A stretch of 64,000 nt of DNA from Prorocentrum cordatum. Taxonomy: Eukaryota; Sar; Dinophyceae; Prorocentrales; Prorocentraceae. The stretch lies in contig CAUYUJ010022426.1 in the NCBI GenBank assembly GCA_963575745.1, positions 601,947-665,946 of the forward strand, written 5' to 3'. The notes beneath the pieces were generated by a model, which was not told the origin of the DNA, made no database searches, and saw nothing but the letters and a program-made list of their open reading frames with translations. The position numbers and the translations under genes are program-made. Each line of letters begins with the position of its first letter. Positions within the stretch are counted from its first letter, which is position 1. Shown piece by piece: positions 44,137 to 54,054 of the stretch.

Positions 44137-44462
44137 GGAAGAGAAACATTTGGTCCGGCCGCGCCTCAGCCACAGGAGCCTTTTTCTCGCCCGCCCACGC
44201 AGCTTCGCCTCGCACGCACGGCACGCACGAACACGAAACCGAAACCGACTTCCCGGTGGGGGGCTCGCCGTTCCACTTCGATCTCATCCCCTCACCTCCC
44301 GGAAGAGAAACATTTGGTCCGGCCGCGCCTCAGCCACAGGAGCCTTTTTCTCGCCCGCCCACGCAGCTTCGCCTCGCACGCACGGCACGCACGAACACGA
44401 AACCGAAACCGATTTCCCGGTGGGGGGCTCGCCGTTCCACTTCGATCTCATCCCCTCACCTC
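44137..44462 (+). repeat. Tandem duplication, two 164-bp copies
   Basis: GGAAGAGAAACATTTGGTCC starts both copies (44137 and 44301). I saw one difference (GACTTCCC against GATTTCCC). A third partial copy precedes at 44051-44092. The near identity indicates a recent event or slippage. Confidence 0.9.
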
Positions 44463-44720
44463 CGATAGCCCAATAGCCCAATAGCCCAATAGCCCCATAG
44501 CCCCATAGCCCCATAGCCCTATAGCCCTATAGCCCTATAGCCCTATAGCCCTACGGTCCTAAAGCCCTATAGCAGTATATAGCCCTATAGCCCTATAGCC
44601 CGAATAGCCTTTAGCCCTGTAGCCCTATAGCCCCATAGCCCTAAAAGGCTTCTAGCCCTATAGCCCTATGGCCACATCGCCCTATAGCCCTATAGCTCCA
44701 TAGCCCTAAAGCCATAAAGC
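44463..44720 (+). repeat. CCCTATAG 8-bp repeat, second block
   Basis: Same unit as 42701-42790, with some CCCATAG and CCCTAAAG variants. Confidence 0.85.
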
Positions 44721-44944
44721 CTCATAACCCCCCAAAATTCTGATTTGGGTTTTTCTCTGGTATCATGTTTTCCGGAAGCTGCATAACGCGCGTTATGTGG
44801 TTGGGTGGGTGGGTGGGTTCGCTGGCACATAGCATAACACGTTGCGCGCGCACTTCGAGCAGCATACATGTGCGCTAAACACAAGGCGTTGCTGCAAAGG
44901 GGGTTGGTGAAGCGGAGGACGTTATTCTCTTGCACAGGGTGTCT

Positions 44945-45664
44945 AGAGCTCCGACCGTTTCATTTTTCGCGACGCACCCCTCCCCCAGTGGGACCTCTGC
45001 CCACAGCGCCCCCCAGTGGGACCTCCCCAGCGCCCCCCAGTGGTCCCCAGCGCCCCCCAGTGGGACATCTGCCCACAGCGCCCCCCAGGGTGACCTCCCC
45101 AGCGCCCCCCAGTGGCCCCCAGCGCCTTTCAGTGGGACCTCTGCCAAGTGCCTCCTCCGCGCCGAGTGCCCCCTCCGCCCCGACGATTTTATTTTTCGCG
45201 ACGCACCCCTCCCCCCCCAGACCTCCGAAGCGCCCCCCAGTGGTCCCCAGCGCCCCCTCAGTGGGGCCTCCCCAGCCGCGCCCAATGCTCCCTCGCCCCG
45301 ACGATTTTATGTTTCGCGACGCACCCCTCCCCAGCGCCCCCCAATGATCCCCAGCGCCCCCCAGTGGGGCCTCCCCAGCCGCGCCCAGTGCCCCCTCCGC
45401 CCCGACGATTTTATTTTTCGCGACGCACCCCTCCCCCTCCCCAGTGCGACCTCCCCAGCGCCCCCAAGTGGCCCCCAGCGCCCCCCAGTGGGGCCTCCCC
45501 AGCCGCGCCCAGTGCCCCCTCCGCCCCGACGATTTTATGTTTCGCGACGCACCCCTCCCTCCCCCCAGTGGGACCTCCCCAGCGCCCCCCAGTGGCCCCC
45601 AGCGCCCCCCCAGCGGGGCCTCCCCAGCCGCGCCCAGTGCCCCCTCCGCCCCGAAGATTTTATT
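44945..45664 (+). repeat. Satellite X, left part (about 120-bp unit)
   Basis: The unit contains GATTTTATTTTTCGCGACGC, then ACCCCTCCCCCCAGTGGG, several GCGCCCCCCAGTGG words, CTCCCCAGCCGCGCCCAGTG and CCCCCTCCGCCCCGAC. About six units are present. The last is cut at GATTTTATT by the left end of E3. Confidence 0.85.
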
Positions 45665-47181
45665 CCCAACCATCCTGTGGTGTTGGGTCCTCGTTTTGAA
45701 GAGACGGTGCCCCGCGTTCCTCTCCTCCTTCCTCCTCCCCCTCCTCCCTCCTCCCCCTCCTCTTCTCTCTTCCGTCAGAATGATCATCTGCAGCATCATC
45801 CTCATCCACATCCTCATCCTCATCATCGTCTTCATCATCGTCCCCACCGCCCATGTCGTCACACCCCTCACACGTTTCGTGGCCCCATAGGGAGCTCCAC
45901 CGAAGGTCCCACTGGGGGCGTTCGCATGCGTCTCCCCCACCCAGGACAGCGTTTCGTGGCCCCATAGGGAGCTCCACTGAAGGTCCCAACAGGGGTGTTC
46001 GCATGCGTCTCCCCCACGCAGGACAGCGTTTCGTGGCCCCATACATAGGGAGCTCCACCGAAGGTCCCAGTAGGGGTGTTCGCATGCGTCTCCCCCACCC
46101 AGGACAGCGTTTCGTGGCCCCATAGGGAGCTCCACCGAAGGTCCCACTGGGGGTGTTCGCATGCGTCTCCCCCACCCAGGACAGCGTTTCGTGGCCCCAT
46201 AGGGAGCTCCACCGAAGGCCCAAGTGGGGGTGTTCGCATGCGTCTCCCCCACCCAGGACACTGTTTCGTGGCCCCGTAGGGAGCTCCACCGAAGGTCCCA
46301 ATAGGGGTGTTCGCATGCGTCTCCCCCACGCAGGACAGCGTTTCGTGGCCCCATAGGGAGCTCCACCGAAGGTCCCAGTAGGGGTGTTCGCATGCGTCTC
46401 CCCCACCCAGGACAGCGTTTCGTGGCCCCATCGGGAGCTCCACCGAAGGTCCCAATAAGGGTGTTCGCATGCGTCTCCCCCACCCAGGACAGCGTTTCGT
46501 GGCCCCATAGGGAGCTCCACCGAAGGCCCAAGTGGGGGTGTTCGCATGCGTCTCCCCCACCCAGGACAGCGTTTCGTGGCCCCATAGGGAGCTCCACCTA
46601 AGGTCCCGGTAGGGGTGTTCGCATGCGTCTCCCCCACCCAGGACAACGTTTCGTGGCCCCATGGGGAGCTCCACCGAAGGTCCCACTGGGGGTGTCATTT
46701 CGGCACACCCCTCACACGCTTCGTGGCTCCATAGGGAGCTCCACCGAAGGCCCCAGTGCCCGCGGCCGCATGCGTCACCCCCACTCATTTCGGCACACCC
46801 CTCACGCGCTTCGTGGCTCCATAGGGAGCTCCACCGAAGGCCCCAGTGCCAGCGGCCGCATGCGTCCCCCACACCCATTTCGGCACACCCCTCACACGTT
46901 TCGTGGCTCCATAGGGAGCTCCACCGAAGGCCCCAGTGCCCGCGGCCGCATGCGTCCCCCACACCCATTTCGGCACACCCCTCACACGTTTCGTGGCTCC
47001 ATAGGGAGCTCCACCGAAGGCCCCAGTGCCCGCGGCCGCATGCGTCCCCCACACCCATTTCGGCACACCCCTCACACGTTTCGTGGCTCCATAGGGAGCT
47101 CCACCGAAGGCCTCAGTGCCGCCGCCCGCATGCGTCACCCCCACCCATTTCGGCACACCCCCCGCATTTCTCGCACGGCAG

Positions 47182-47225
47182 GGTCATCACCACGGTGGCG
47201 TGCCAGGGGCGCACCATGCGCGAAG
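47182..47225 (+). CDS. PIF1-like helicase, penultimate exon
   Basis: After a splice acceptor (TTTCTCGCACGGCAG) the exon reads VITTVACQGRTMREG. This resembles the T-V-x-x-x-Q-G-x-T motif near the C-terminus of PIF1/RecD-type superfamily 1 helicases. It ends at GAAG, followed by a GC 5' splice site. Confidence 0.6.
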
Positions 47226-47372
47226 GCGACGGGGCGGGGGAACGGCGCTCCGGGGGCGGCCAGACCTCCGGGGCGCGAGCAGTCCGCGGCCAGACCATCT
47301 CTCGGTCCTGTGGACTCTCGCCCTGGGCCGTCGGCTGCCCGGCGCGCTGCTCCCTCGGTCGACGTCGCCCAG

Positions 47373-47647
47373 GCGTGATCCTGGATTGCGGCCGCCACGA
47401 GGTAGGGAACGGCAAGAAGGAGGACGACGACTGGTGGCTGGAGCTCTACGTGCTGCTCTCGCGCGCCACGCGCCACGAGGACCTCCTGCTCATGCGGGCG
47501 CCGCGCATCGAGTTCTTCCTGGCAGGGCCGCCGCAGGGCTTGCGGAAGCAGCTGGAGCAGTTTGCGGCGCGCACGAAGCGGTGCAGGAGGGAAGCGACGG
47601 CCCTCGCCAGGGAGCTCGGCTTCACCGAGTTCATCCGCGAGGCCTGA
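47373..47647 (+). CDS. PIF1-like helicase, last exon
   Basis: The 147-base intron 47226-47372 has GC-AG ends in the dinoflagellate style (AAG/GC ... CAG/G); splicing rebuilds a Gly codon and gives MREGVILDCGR. The exon continues WWLELYVLLSRATRHEDLLL, where LYVLLSRAT is the conserved C-terminal motif of PIF1-type helicases (usual form YV.LSR). It then has RAPRIEFFLAGPP and a basic helix (RTKRCRREATALARELGF), ending in TGA at 47645-47647. Only about 105 residues remain, so all ATPase motifs are missing. No upstream helicase exons were found on the plus strand. It is enclosed by E3 satellite, so it is probably a captured fragment rather than a working gene. Confidence 0.7.
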
Positions 47648-48424
47648 CCTGAGGAGCGTCTCCCCCGAGCCGCGCCTTCTCTCGACTGCCCGACTAATTG
47701 TTTGGCCTCGCGCCGCGGACACCCGCGCGCGTCGCTGGGACCCTCTCGGGGCGACCAGCGCGCGTCGCGGGAACTCCGTGCTGCGGGGGGCCCGGCGCCT
47801 CGTTCGCCCGTCGTCGCTCTGCCCAGCGGTCAGAGACTTGCCCGCTATCAGCCAGCCAGTTAGCTAGTCAGCTCTCTCTGCTTCGCGCAGCGGACGACCC
47901 GCGCGCGTCGCTGGGACCCCGCCCGGGGCGACCAGCGCGCGTCGCGGGGACTCCGCGCTGCGCTGCGCCCGCAGCCTTGGATTTTGGAGTGCGCGGGCAA
48001 AGAGGAAGGAAAAGAAGAGCCGAAAGCGGGCGCGATCCTCGGAAGAGGCGTGCCGACATGGGCGTCGCGACGTGCGGGCGCTGCCGTCGGGGTTCCCGCG
48101 GAAGCTGTCTGCGGCGGCCACGCCGAGTGTCACGTGTGTTCGGACAGGCATGCTCGACACTTACACTAGGCGGTTCCATGATCGCATTCATGCAAATATA
48201 TTCACTCGCGCGCAGACCCATTCATACTCAGATTCCCCCGCGCTCTGACTCACCCGCGTTCTTTCTCTCGTAATCAGATCAATCGTAATCCTTTGCGTTG
48301 TGTGCCCCGCCACATTTCGGCACACCCCTCATGCGGTTCGTGGCCCCATAGGGAGCGCCACCGAAGAAGATACTCCCAATTGCGATACTCACAACTGCAT
48401 ATGGTTGGGTCCTTCGCCTGGATA

Positions 48425-48747
48425 ATTTTTCGCGACGCACCCGCCCCCCCCCCCCCCCCACAGTGGGACCGCCCCAGCGCCCGCCAGTGGCCCCCAGCGC
48501 CCCCCAGTGGGGCCTCCCCAGCCGCGCCCAGTGCCCCCTCCGCTCCGACGATTTTATGTTTCGCGACGCACCCCTCCCCCCCTCCCCAGTGCGACCTCCC
48601 CAGCGCCCCCTAGTGGTCCCCAGCGCCGCTCCCAGGCGCTCCCGGCGCATTCCCAAGCGCTCCCGGGCGTTCCCAGACGCATCCAAGCGCTCCTTGGCGC
48701 TCCCAAGCGCTCCCAAGCGTTCCCGGCACGCTCCCAGGCGCTCCCGG

Positions 48748-48783
<36 letters not shown>

Positions 48784-48847
48784 CCAAGCGCTCCCAAGCG
48801 CTCCCAGGTGCTCCCAGGCGCTCCCAGGCGCTCCCAGGTGCTCCCAA

Positions 48848-48890
<43 letters not shown>

Positions 48891-49195
48891 ATCCCAGCCC
48901 CCAGTGGGGCCTCCCCAGCCGCACCCAGTGCCTCCTCCGCCCAGACGATTTTATTTTTCGCGACGCACCCCTCCCCCCCAGTGGGACCCCCCCAGCGCCC
49001 CCCAGTGGTCCCCAGCGCCCCCCAGTAAGGCCTCCCCAGCCGCGCCCAGTGCCCCCTCCGCCCCGACGATTTTATGTTTCGCGACGCACCCCTCCCCCCC
49101 CCAGTGGGACCGCCCCAGCGCCCCCCAGTGGCCCCCAGCGCCCCCCAGTGGGGCCTCCCCAGCCGCGCCCAGTGCCCCCTCCGCCCCCACGATTT
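48425..49195 (+). repeat. Satellite X, right part
   Basis: Resumes with ATTTTTCGCGACGC and has about five further units, interrupted by a 10-bp array at 48627-48893. It ends with a unit continuing into TTTTATTCTCTTGCACAG. Confidence 0.85.
48627..48893 (+). repeat. 10-bp tandem CGCTCCCAGG, about 26 units
   Basis: A regular 10-base array inside satellite X. Early units are degenerate and the last 15 nearly identical, as in a young expansion. All frames are open, producing Leu/Gly/Ala/Trp repeats that are not genes. Confidence 0.95.
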
Positions 49196-50060
49196 TATTC
49201 TCTTGCACAGCTGTGCTCTAGAGCTCGGACCTCTTTATTTTCGTGGTTCGTTCGTGGTTCGTCGTCCCTGGACCCTCCCCCTCACCCGAGCCTCCCAGGA
49301 TCCCCCTGCCCCGAGCCTCCCCCCGAGCCTCCCAGGGCAGCCCCTCTGGGCCGCCGAATCTTTTATCTTCGTGATTCGTTCGTGGTTCGTCGTCCCTGGA
49401 CCCCCCCTCCCCCGAGCCTCCCAGGATCCCCCTGCCCCGAGCCTCCCCCCGAGCCTCCCAGGGCAGCCCCCTAGACCCCCCCCTCCCCCGAGCCTCCCAG
49501 GATTCCCCTGCCCCGAGCCTCCCCCCGAGCTTCCCAGGGCAGCCCCCCCGAGCCTCCCAGGGCAGCCCCCCTGGGCCGCTGAGCCTCCCCCCGAGCCTCC
49601 CAGGGCAGCTCCCCCGAGCCTCCCAGGGCCTCCCAGGGCAGCCCCCCTGGGCCGCCGAAGCCTTTATTTTCGTGGTGCCCCCCTGGGCCGCCGAAGCATT
49701 TATTTTCGTGGTTCGTTCGTGGTTCGTCGTCCCTGGACCCTCCCCTCCCCCGAGCCTCCCAGGATCCCCCTGCCCCGAGCCTCCCCCCGAGCCTCCCTGG
49801 GCAGCCTCCCTGGGCAGCCCCCCTGGGCCGCCGAAGCCTTTATTATCTTGCACAGCTGTGCTCTAGAGCTCGGACATTTTTATTTCGTCGTGGTTCGTTC
49901 GTCCCCCTGGGCCCCTCCCCTTCAGACCCAGCTCCTCTGGGCCCCCCCCCGTGGGAGCCTTTGGGAGCCCCCCTCCGTCCAGGCTTCCTGGGGCAGCCCC
50001 CCTGGGCCACGGAACCGTTTATTCTCTTGCAAAGCTGTGTTCTAGAGCTCGAACCCCTTT
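49196..50060 (+). repeat. Satellite Z
   Basis: Units of variable length with TTTATTTTCGTGGTTCGTTC, CGTCGTCCCTGGACCC, many CCCCGAGCCTCCC words and GGGCAGCCCCCCTGGGCCG. TTGCACAGCTGTGC followed by TCTAGAGCTCGGA (both palindromic) marks 49203, 49853 and 50027, and a related form is at 44930 before satellite X. Confidence 0.85.
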
Positions 50061-51562
50061 ATTTTCGTCGTTGTGGTTCGTCCACCTGGGTCCCCTCTGG
50101 CTCCCCTGGGCCGCCGCCCTCCCTCCCCCGAGCCTCCCGGGACTGCTCCCCCCCTGCGGCGGCGCCGCGGCGGCGACCGCGGGCGGCGAGCCGCGCGGCG
50201 GGGCGCCGCCGACGACTGTCGTCGTCGTCGTCGTCGTCGTCGTCTTCGTCGTTGTTGTCCTCGTCGTCGTCGTCCTCCTCCTCCTCCACTTTCTTTCTGG
50301 CTCCTCGTAAACTCCTCCTGAAACACGAAAGCGGGGGCCTCCTGTCCTTCGAAGCTCCTTCGTGCAAGAGCCAGGGCACGCGTGCCACTTGTTGTATCTA
50401 TTGGGTGGGCGGGTGATTTGGAGGCCACATAACGCGCGTTATGTGTTCGAGTACTCACTCAGCTCAAACCAAGACCAGGACAAAACCGAACCAGGATGAA
50501 TCGGGAACCTCTGAGGTCCGGCGGCTCTGGAGAATGTATCTGGTGCCGTGGCAATTCCAAAGCGATCCGAGAAGCGCTGAAAGCGTTCCGGAAGGATCTG
50601 GAACGATTCATCCCGGCCCCAGCCCCGCCCCAATCCGACGCCACGACCGCAGGAGCACAGGGGGGCCCATACCGTACGATCCTGGAGCGACCCAAAGCGG
50701 CGCTGGTGGGGCAACAAAAAAATACCGCTACTTCCCAGGCCTCTCCCCGGGTGCGTTCTGACCAGAATCTCGGGGCGAATCCAGCCGTGGCGACGAGGAA
50801 GGCCCCCGAAGGCAAACAAGCCTCGAAACTCGATTCTCGAGGCTCGAAAGTCGAACCTCGAAACTTCGCCCCCTCCTTAGGACGCCCCTCCTTCGTCCCC
50901 TTCGACTCCTCCAGACCGCGCAGCGGAGCCGGTACCTTTTCTCCTCCGCTGAGCTGGGTCACGGCGGCGGAGCCCCGCCGCAGGCAGCCGCATACTCGAA
51001 CACCTGGACGGCATCCTTGTGGTGCGGGTTCAGCGACGCGAGCGCCTTCATGCGGGGGGCGGGGGGCTCCCGCGACCTCTTCGGCGCTCCCGTCCAGGCG
51101 CATGTCCAGGCTTGCAGAAGCCCATGGGGTTCGCCAGGCTTCGGGGAACAATGGTGGACTTGTTTCCCACCGCCACCACCAGAAGTACGAGGAAGAGGGG
51201 GTGCTCCTCCTCCCCCTCCTCCTATCCTTCCTCCTCCTCCTCCTCCTCCACCTCCTTCCCCCCTCCAACTTGCGGTGGTGGCCGTGGTGGAAAACGGGCC
51301 CATCAAACGACGCTCCGGCGTTCCTCAGGGCCTGCTCCTCACATGAGGCGCGCTCCCAGAAGCCCGGCGAGACCCGGAGGCTCCTGCCAGCCGGGACATC
51401 CGCCTGGGCGGGGCGCCGAAGAGGGCGCGGGAGCCCTGCCCACCTCCTCCTCCTCCTCCTCCTCCTCCTGCTCCTCCTCCTCCTCCTCCTCCTGGGAGGC
51501 GGGGCCGGGGCTACCGGATCTCGCCGCGTGCCCGACGAGGTCTGGGCCCCGGCCCCGCCGCC
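50061..51562. other. Mixed low-complexity and non-repetitive sequence
   Basis: 50217-50285 is a GTC/CTC triplet run. 51230-51270 and 51440-51495 are CTC runs. On the minus strand 51060-50960 reads RMKALASLNPHHKDAVQV then FEYAAA, which could be a short exon. Nothing else is supported. Confidence 0.45.
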
Positions 51563-52050
51563 AGTCGGTCTGCCCGACTCGCGGATCGGCCAGTGTGGTT
51601 GAGCGAAGGCCGACCGTCTAGGGCGACGAAATCTATACATATCTACTGCTCCCTGGCCAGGCCCATCCTCAACCCCGCAGCGGTGTATACGCCACGCCCT
51701 CCTGGCTTGGCCAGGAGGGCGCATACACAGCTCCTGGGCTCAAGATGGGCATGGTCAGGGAGCAGTGGATATGTATAGATTTCGTCGCCCGACCGTCCCG
51801 GCATTTCTGCGGCCTACAGTCCTACCGCGAAATGTTCTGAGAACCCAGAGGCGCTCGAAAAGCAGAAACAGGGCTCTCAGAACACAGACCCGAGGTGCTA
51901 AAACGAGACGGACTCCGCCAGAAATGTTCCAAGAACATTCCGTGGGAGCCACAAAAGGTTCTTGGAACATTGCTTGGTAGGGCTATAGGCGCGCGAGGAC
52001 GCTTCGCCACTGCTTGAAGTCGGTCTGCCCGACTCGTTGATCGGCCAGTG
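51563..52050. mobile_element. Foldback element bounded by 33-bp direct repeats
   Basis: The 33-base segment beginning AGTCGGTCTGCCCGACTCG occurs at 51563-51595 and 52018-52050 with two mismatches. Inside, 51621-51790 folds into a long hairpin: arms of about 80 bases starting GGGCGACGAAATCTATACAT, apex GCCCTCCTGGC/TTG/GCCAGGAGGGC (51696-51720). Two more inverted pairs follow: TGTTCTGAGA.CCC (about 51833-51885) and the exact AATGTTCCAAGAAC/GTTCTTGGAACATT (about 51923-51971). No coding capacity. It resembles a MITE or foldback element. Confidence 0.65.
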
Positions 52051-52190
52051 CAGGTTTCGGATCTCTCGCCGCCGAGCCTTGGCCGAGGCCGGCTCGGCGG
52101 CGGCCGTGGCGGCGCCCTGCCGCAGGCAGCTCGCGGACGCGAAGGAGGCGTCCGTGTCGGAGGCGGCGCCCTCGCGGGCCAGCGCCTGAA
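52018..52190 (-). CDS. Exon-like fragment, hypothetical
   Basis: After CCTGCCTTCAG the minus strand reads ALAREGAASDTDASFASASC and ATAAAEPASAKARRREIRNL, then HWPINESGRPT, with gene-like codons. The HWPI.ESGRPT part is the segment duplicated on the other side of the foldback element. No family recognised and no start codon. Confidence 0.3.
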
Positions 52191-53639
52191 GGCAGGCGCC
52201 CTCCTCTGCAGGGGGAGGCAGGACGAAGCCGCCTCGAGCTGACCCTATACAGTCGGACTTGATTGGACAGGACGCGCGAGAGGACACAAGACCCTTCCAA
52301 GGGCCACATTGCCACAATAATGTAGGAGGCATGGGTCGCGAGATACAGGACACAAGGGTACTCTTAACTTGGGAGGGTCGACCTACTGTACAGCCCTCCT
52401 CGAAATCAAACGCAAGTCTTGACCCGACCCCCTCGCCCCCGAATCTCGATGTTGATGGACGCGCGCAGCGCGGCCCGCGGGTCCAACCGAGAAATTGCGG
52501 TCGCCAGCGGCGGCGTCAACGTGGAGATTGGTGGGTGCCAGGGCGTTGCCACGTCGTGGGGGAACCGTGCGTCCGATGCCGAGGAAGGATGCAGCCCTAA
52601 ACATGACCAGCCCCAAGACGACTGACATCTTAGGGGTGCGCCCTCAGAAGCCAAGGGGGAAGCTTCCGATCGGCATCCAGATAGGGTGAGGCTCCAGTTA
52701 TGGGGATGGGGATCTGTTGGAGGCTGGTAAAGCACTGCATGAGCATGAATTTGAAGGGGCCCCAGGACACACCAGTTCTTTTCCCATATGTTCTGGGTCT
52801 CTGCCTCCCCCCCACTTCCCATATCTTCCCACATTTTCTGGGGAATCGAGGATTGACTGTGTCTGTGTGTTTCTTTTCCTCTCCTGAGAACTTTTTCGCT
52901 CAGAATTGAAGCCCCTGTAGCCCTCCAGCCTGGACCAGGGGCACTTCTAGGAACACCCGAGAGAGGTGGCGGAGCTGGCCGCCGCCAAGGGACAGTGACA
53001 GGGGCTTCAAGACTGAGCGAAAAACTGGAGGCCGGTAAAGCACTGCACGAGCAGGAACTGCTGACCCCCCGCGGAGGCCTTGTGGAGCGGCGCCGGAGCT
53101 CCCCCCTCGCGCGCCCTGGGCGCCGGGGGGAGGGGGGGGGCCGAGGCGCCGGTCAACACGGCACCGACGCGGAGCTCGAACAAAAATTGTTGTGCCTGGG
53201 ATGCCACGGGGCTGCTGCAGTCATCGGCCTGACCTAAGGAACGATGAATAAGGAGCGAAGCCCCTGTTTTCCAGGGAAAAAAGCATGAGGAACGATGCAT
53301 AATATTAAAACAACGCATAGGGAACGAGACGTAACGCATGCAAGCCATAAGGAACGGCCGAACCCCTTTTGAAAAGTAAGTGTTCCTTACTCAAGCCGCT
53401 CACTGTATCCGCACCGCTGCTCTCAAATCTCCCAGGGCTTGGCGCGTTCACGCCCGCAACCCAGGCACGGCGGTGGGATGGGCCGAAGGCCATCAGATAC
53501 CTCTGCGGCAAATCCTTGGAGCCTGCCATTTCATCTTGCTGGCTCTCGCGAGTCGATGCTACATCGACGCTGAATCGACGTTCCCTCATCGACTGCCAAT
53601 CGCTGATCGACGCTGGTGCGCTCCAGAGGCGGAACTGCG
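52191..53639. other. Non-coding stretch with an inverted repeat
   Basis: CTGAGAACTTTTTCGCTCAG...TTGAAGCCCCTG at 52884-52919 is answered by CAGGGGCTTCAA.ACTGAGCGAAAAA at 52999-53026. GGTAAAGCACTGCA.GAGCA occurs directly repeated at 52723 and 53033. Around 53235-53355 there are four copies of AGGAACG-type words. No gene recognised. Confidence 0.5.
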
Positions 53640-53860
53640 AGGGTGAGGGCGCGCAAGGCTCCCATGATTTCCCTATCGAACCAGCGAGGCTGGGGATCGG
53701 TCCGACGATGCTCGGAGGATGTCGCTCCTCCGAGGCGGCCTCCGCCTCGGCCAGCCGCTCTGCGATCTCCAGGTCCTCGCGGTGCGAGCCGAAGTGCTGC
53801 TGCACCAGCCGGAGGCGCTCGAGATTGTAATGCTTGCAGGCCTTGCCGCAAACGGGGTCC
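53640..53860 (-). CDS. Exon-like fragment, hypothetical
   Basis: After CCCCGTTTGCGGCAAG the minus strand reads ACKHYNLERLRLVQQHFGSH, EDLEIAERLAEAEAASEERH and PPSIVGPIP, a charged helical segment of gene-like composition. It then decays into sequence with no clear exon end. Function unknown. Confidence 0.3.
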
Positions 53861-54054
53861 TTTCGAGAAGGAACTCACGGAAACTGTCGGAGTCTGATTT
53901 TTACTACCCCCTCGGACTGTCCGTTACAAGGAAGCGAAGCGAAGCGAAGCGAAGCGAACGCCGGAGTCGTGCGCGCTCCACCGGGGAGCCCGCCCGTGTC
54001 CATTAGGGCATGGCATGGAGGCCGTGGCCTCGACAAAGAAGATCAACAAAATAT

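Larger units (their letters stand above)
45665..48424 (+). mobile_element. Composite repeat E3, inserted in satellite X and carrying helicase exons
   Basis: The left end CCCAACCATCCTGTGG with GTTGGGTCCTCGTTTTG matches E1/E2. The right end is CAACTGCATATGGTTGGG and CCTTCGCCTGGATA. The interior has about ten 77-bp units (45870-46690) and then six 90-bp units (46690-47160) of the E satellite. Next come two helicase exons and about 650 bases of downstream sequence (47162-48313), one more satellite unit (48314-48366) and the right end. The flanks are the two halves of one satellite X unit: GATTTTATT before and ATTTTTCGCGACG after, which reads as insertion with duplication of ATT (45662-45664 and 48425-48427). 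Confidence 0.65.

Noticed and set aside
44463-44720. CCCTATAG repeats as a telomere
   Set aside because: The unit is 8 bp and degenerate, not the CCCTAAA type, and the block is internal.
44960-46597. 545-codon open frame on the minus strand (and a 396-codon one to 47058)
   Set aside because: It is a translation of satellites X and E. Composition is purely repetitive (repeated GGDACEHP and GAPYGATKR-like peptides) and no domain is present.
45870-47160. Regular 77- and 90-bp repeats considered as a CRISPR-like array
   Set aside because: The whole unit is conserved with no variable spacers, and the window is eukaryotic.
48279-48924. Trp-Glu-Arg-Leu-Gly repeat frames
   Set aside because: Produced by the 10-bp CGCTCCCAGG array.
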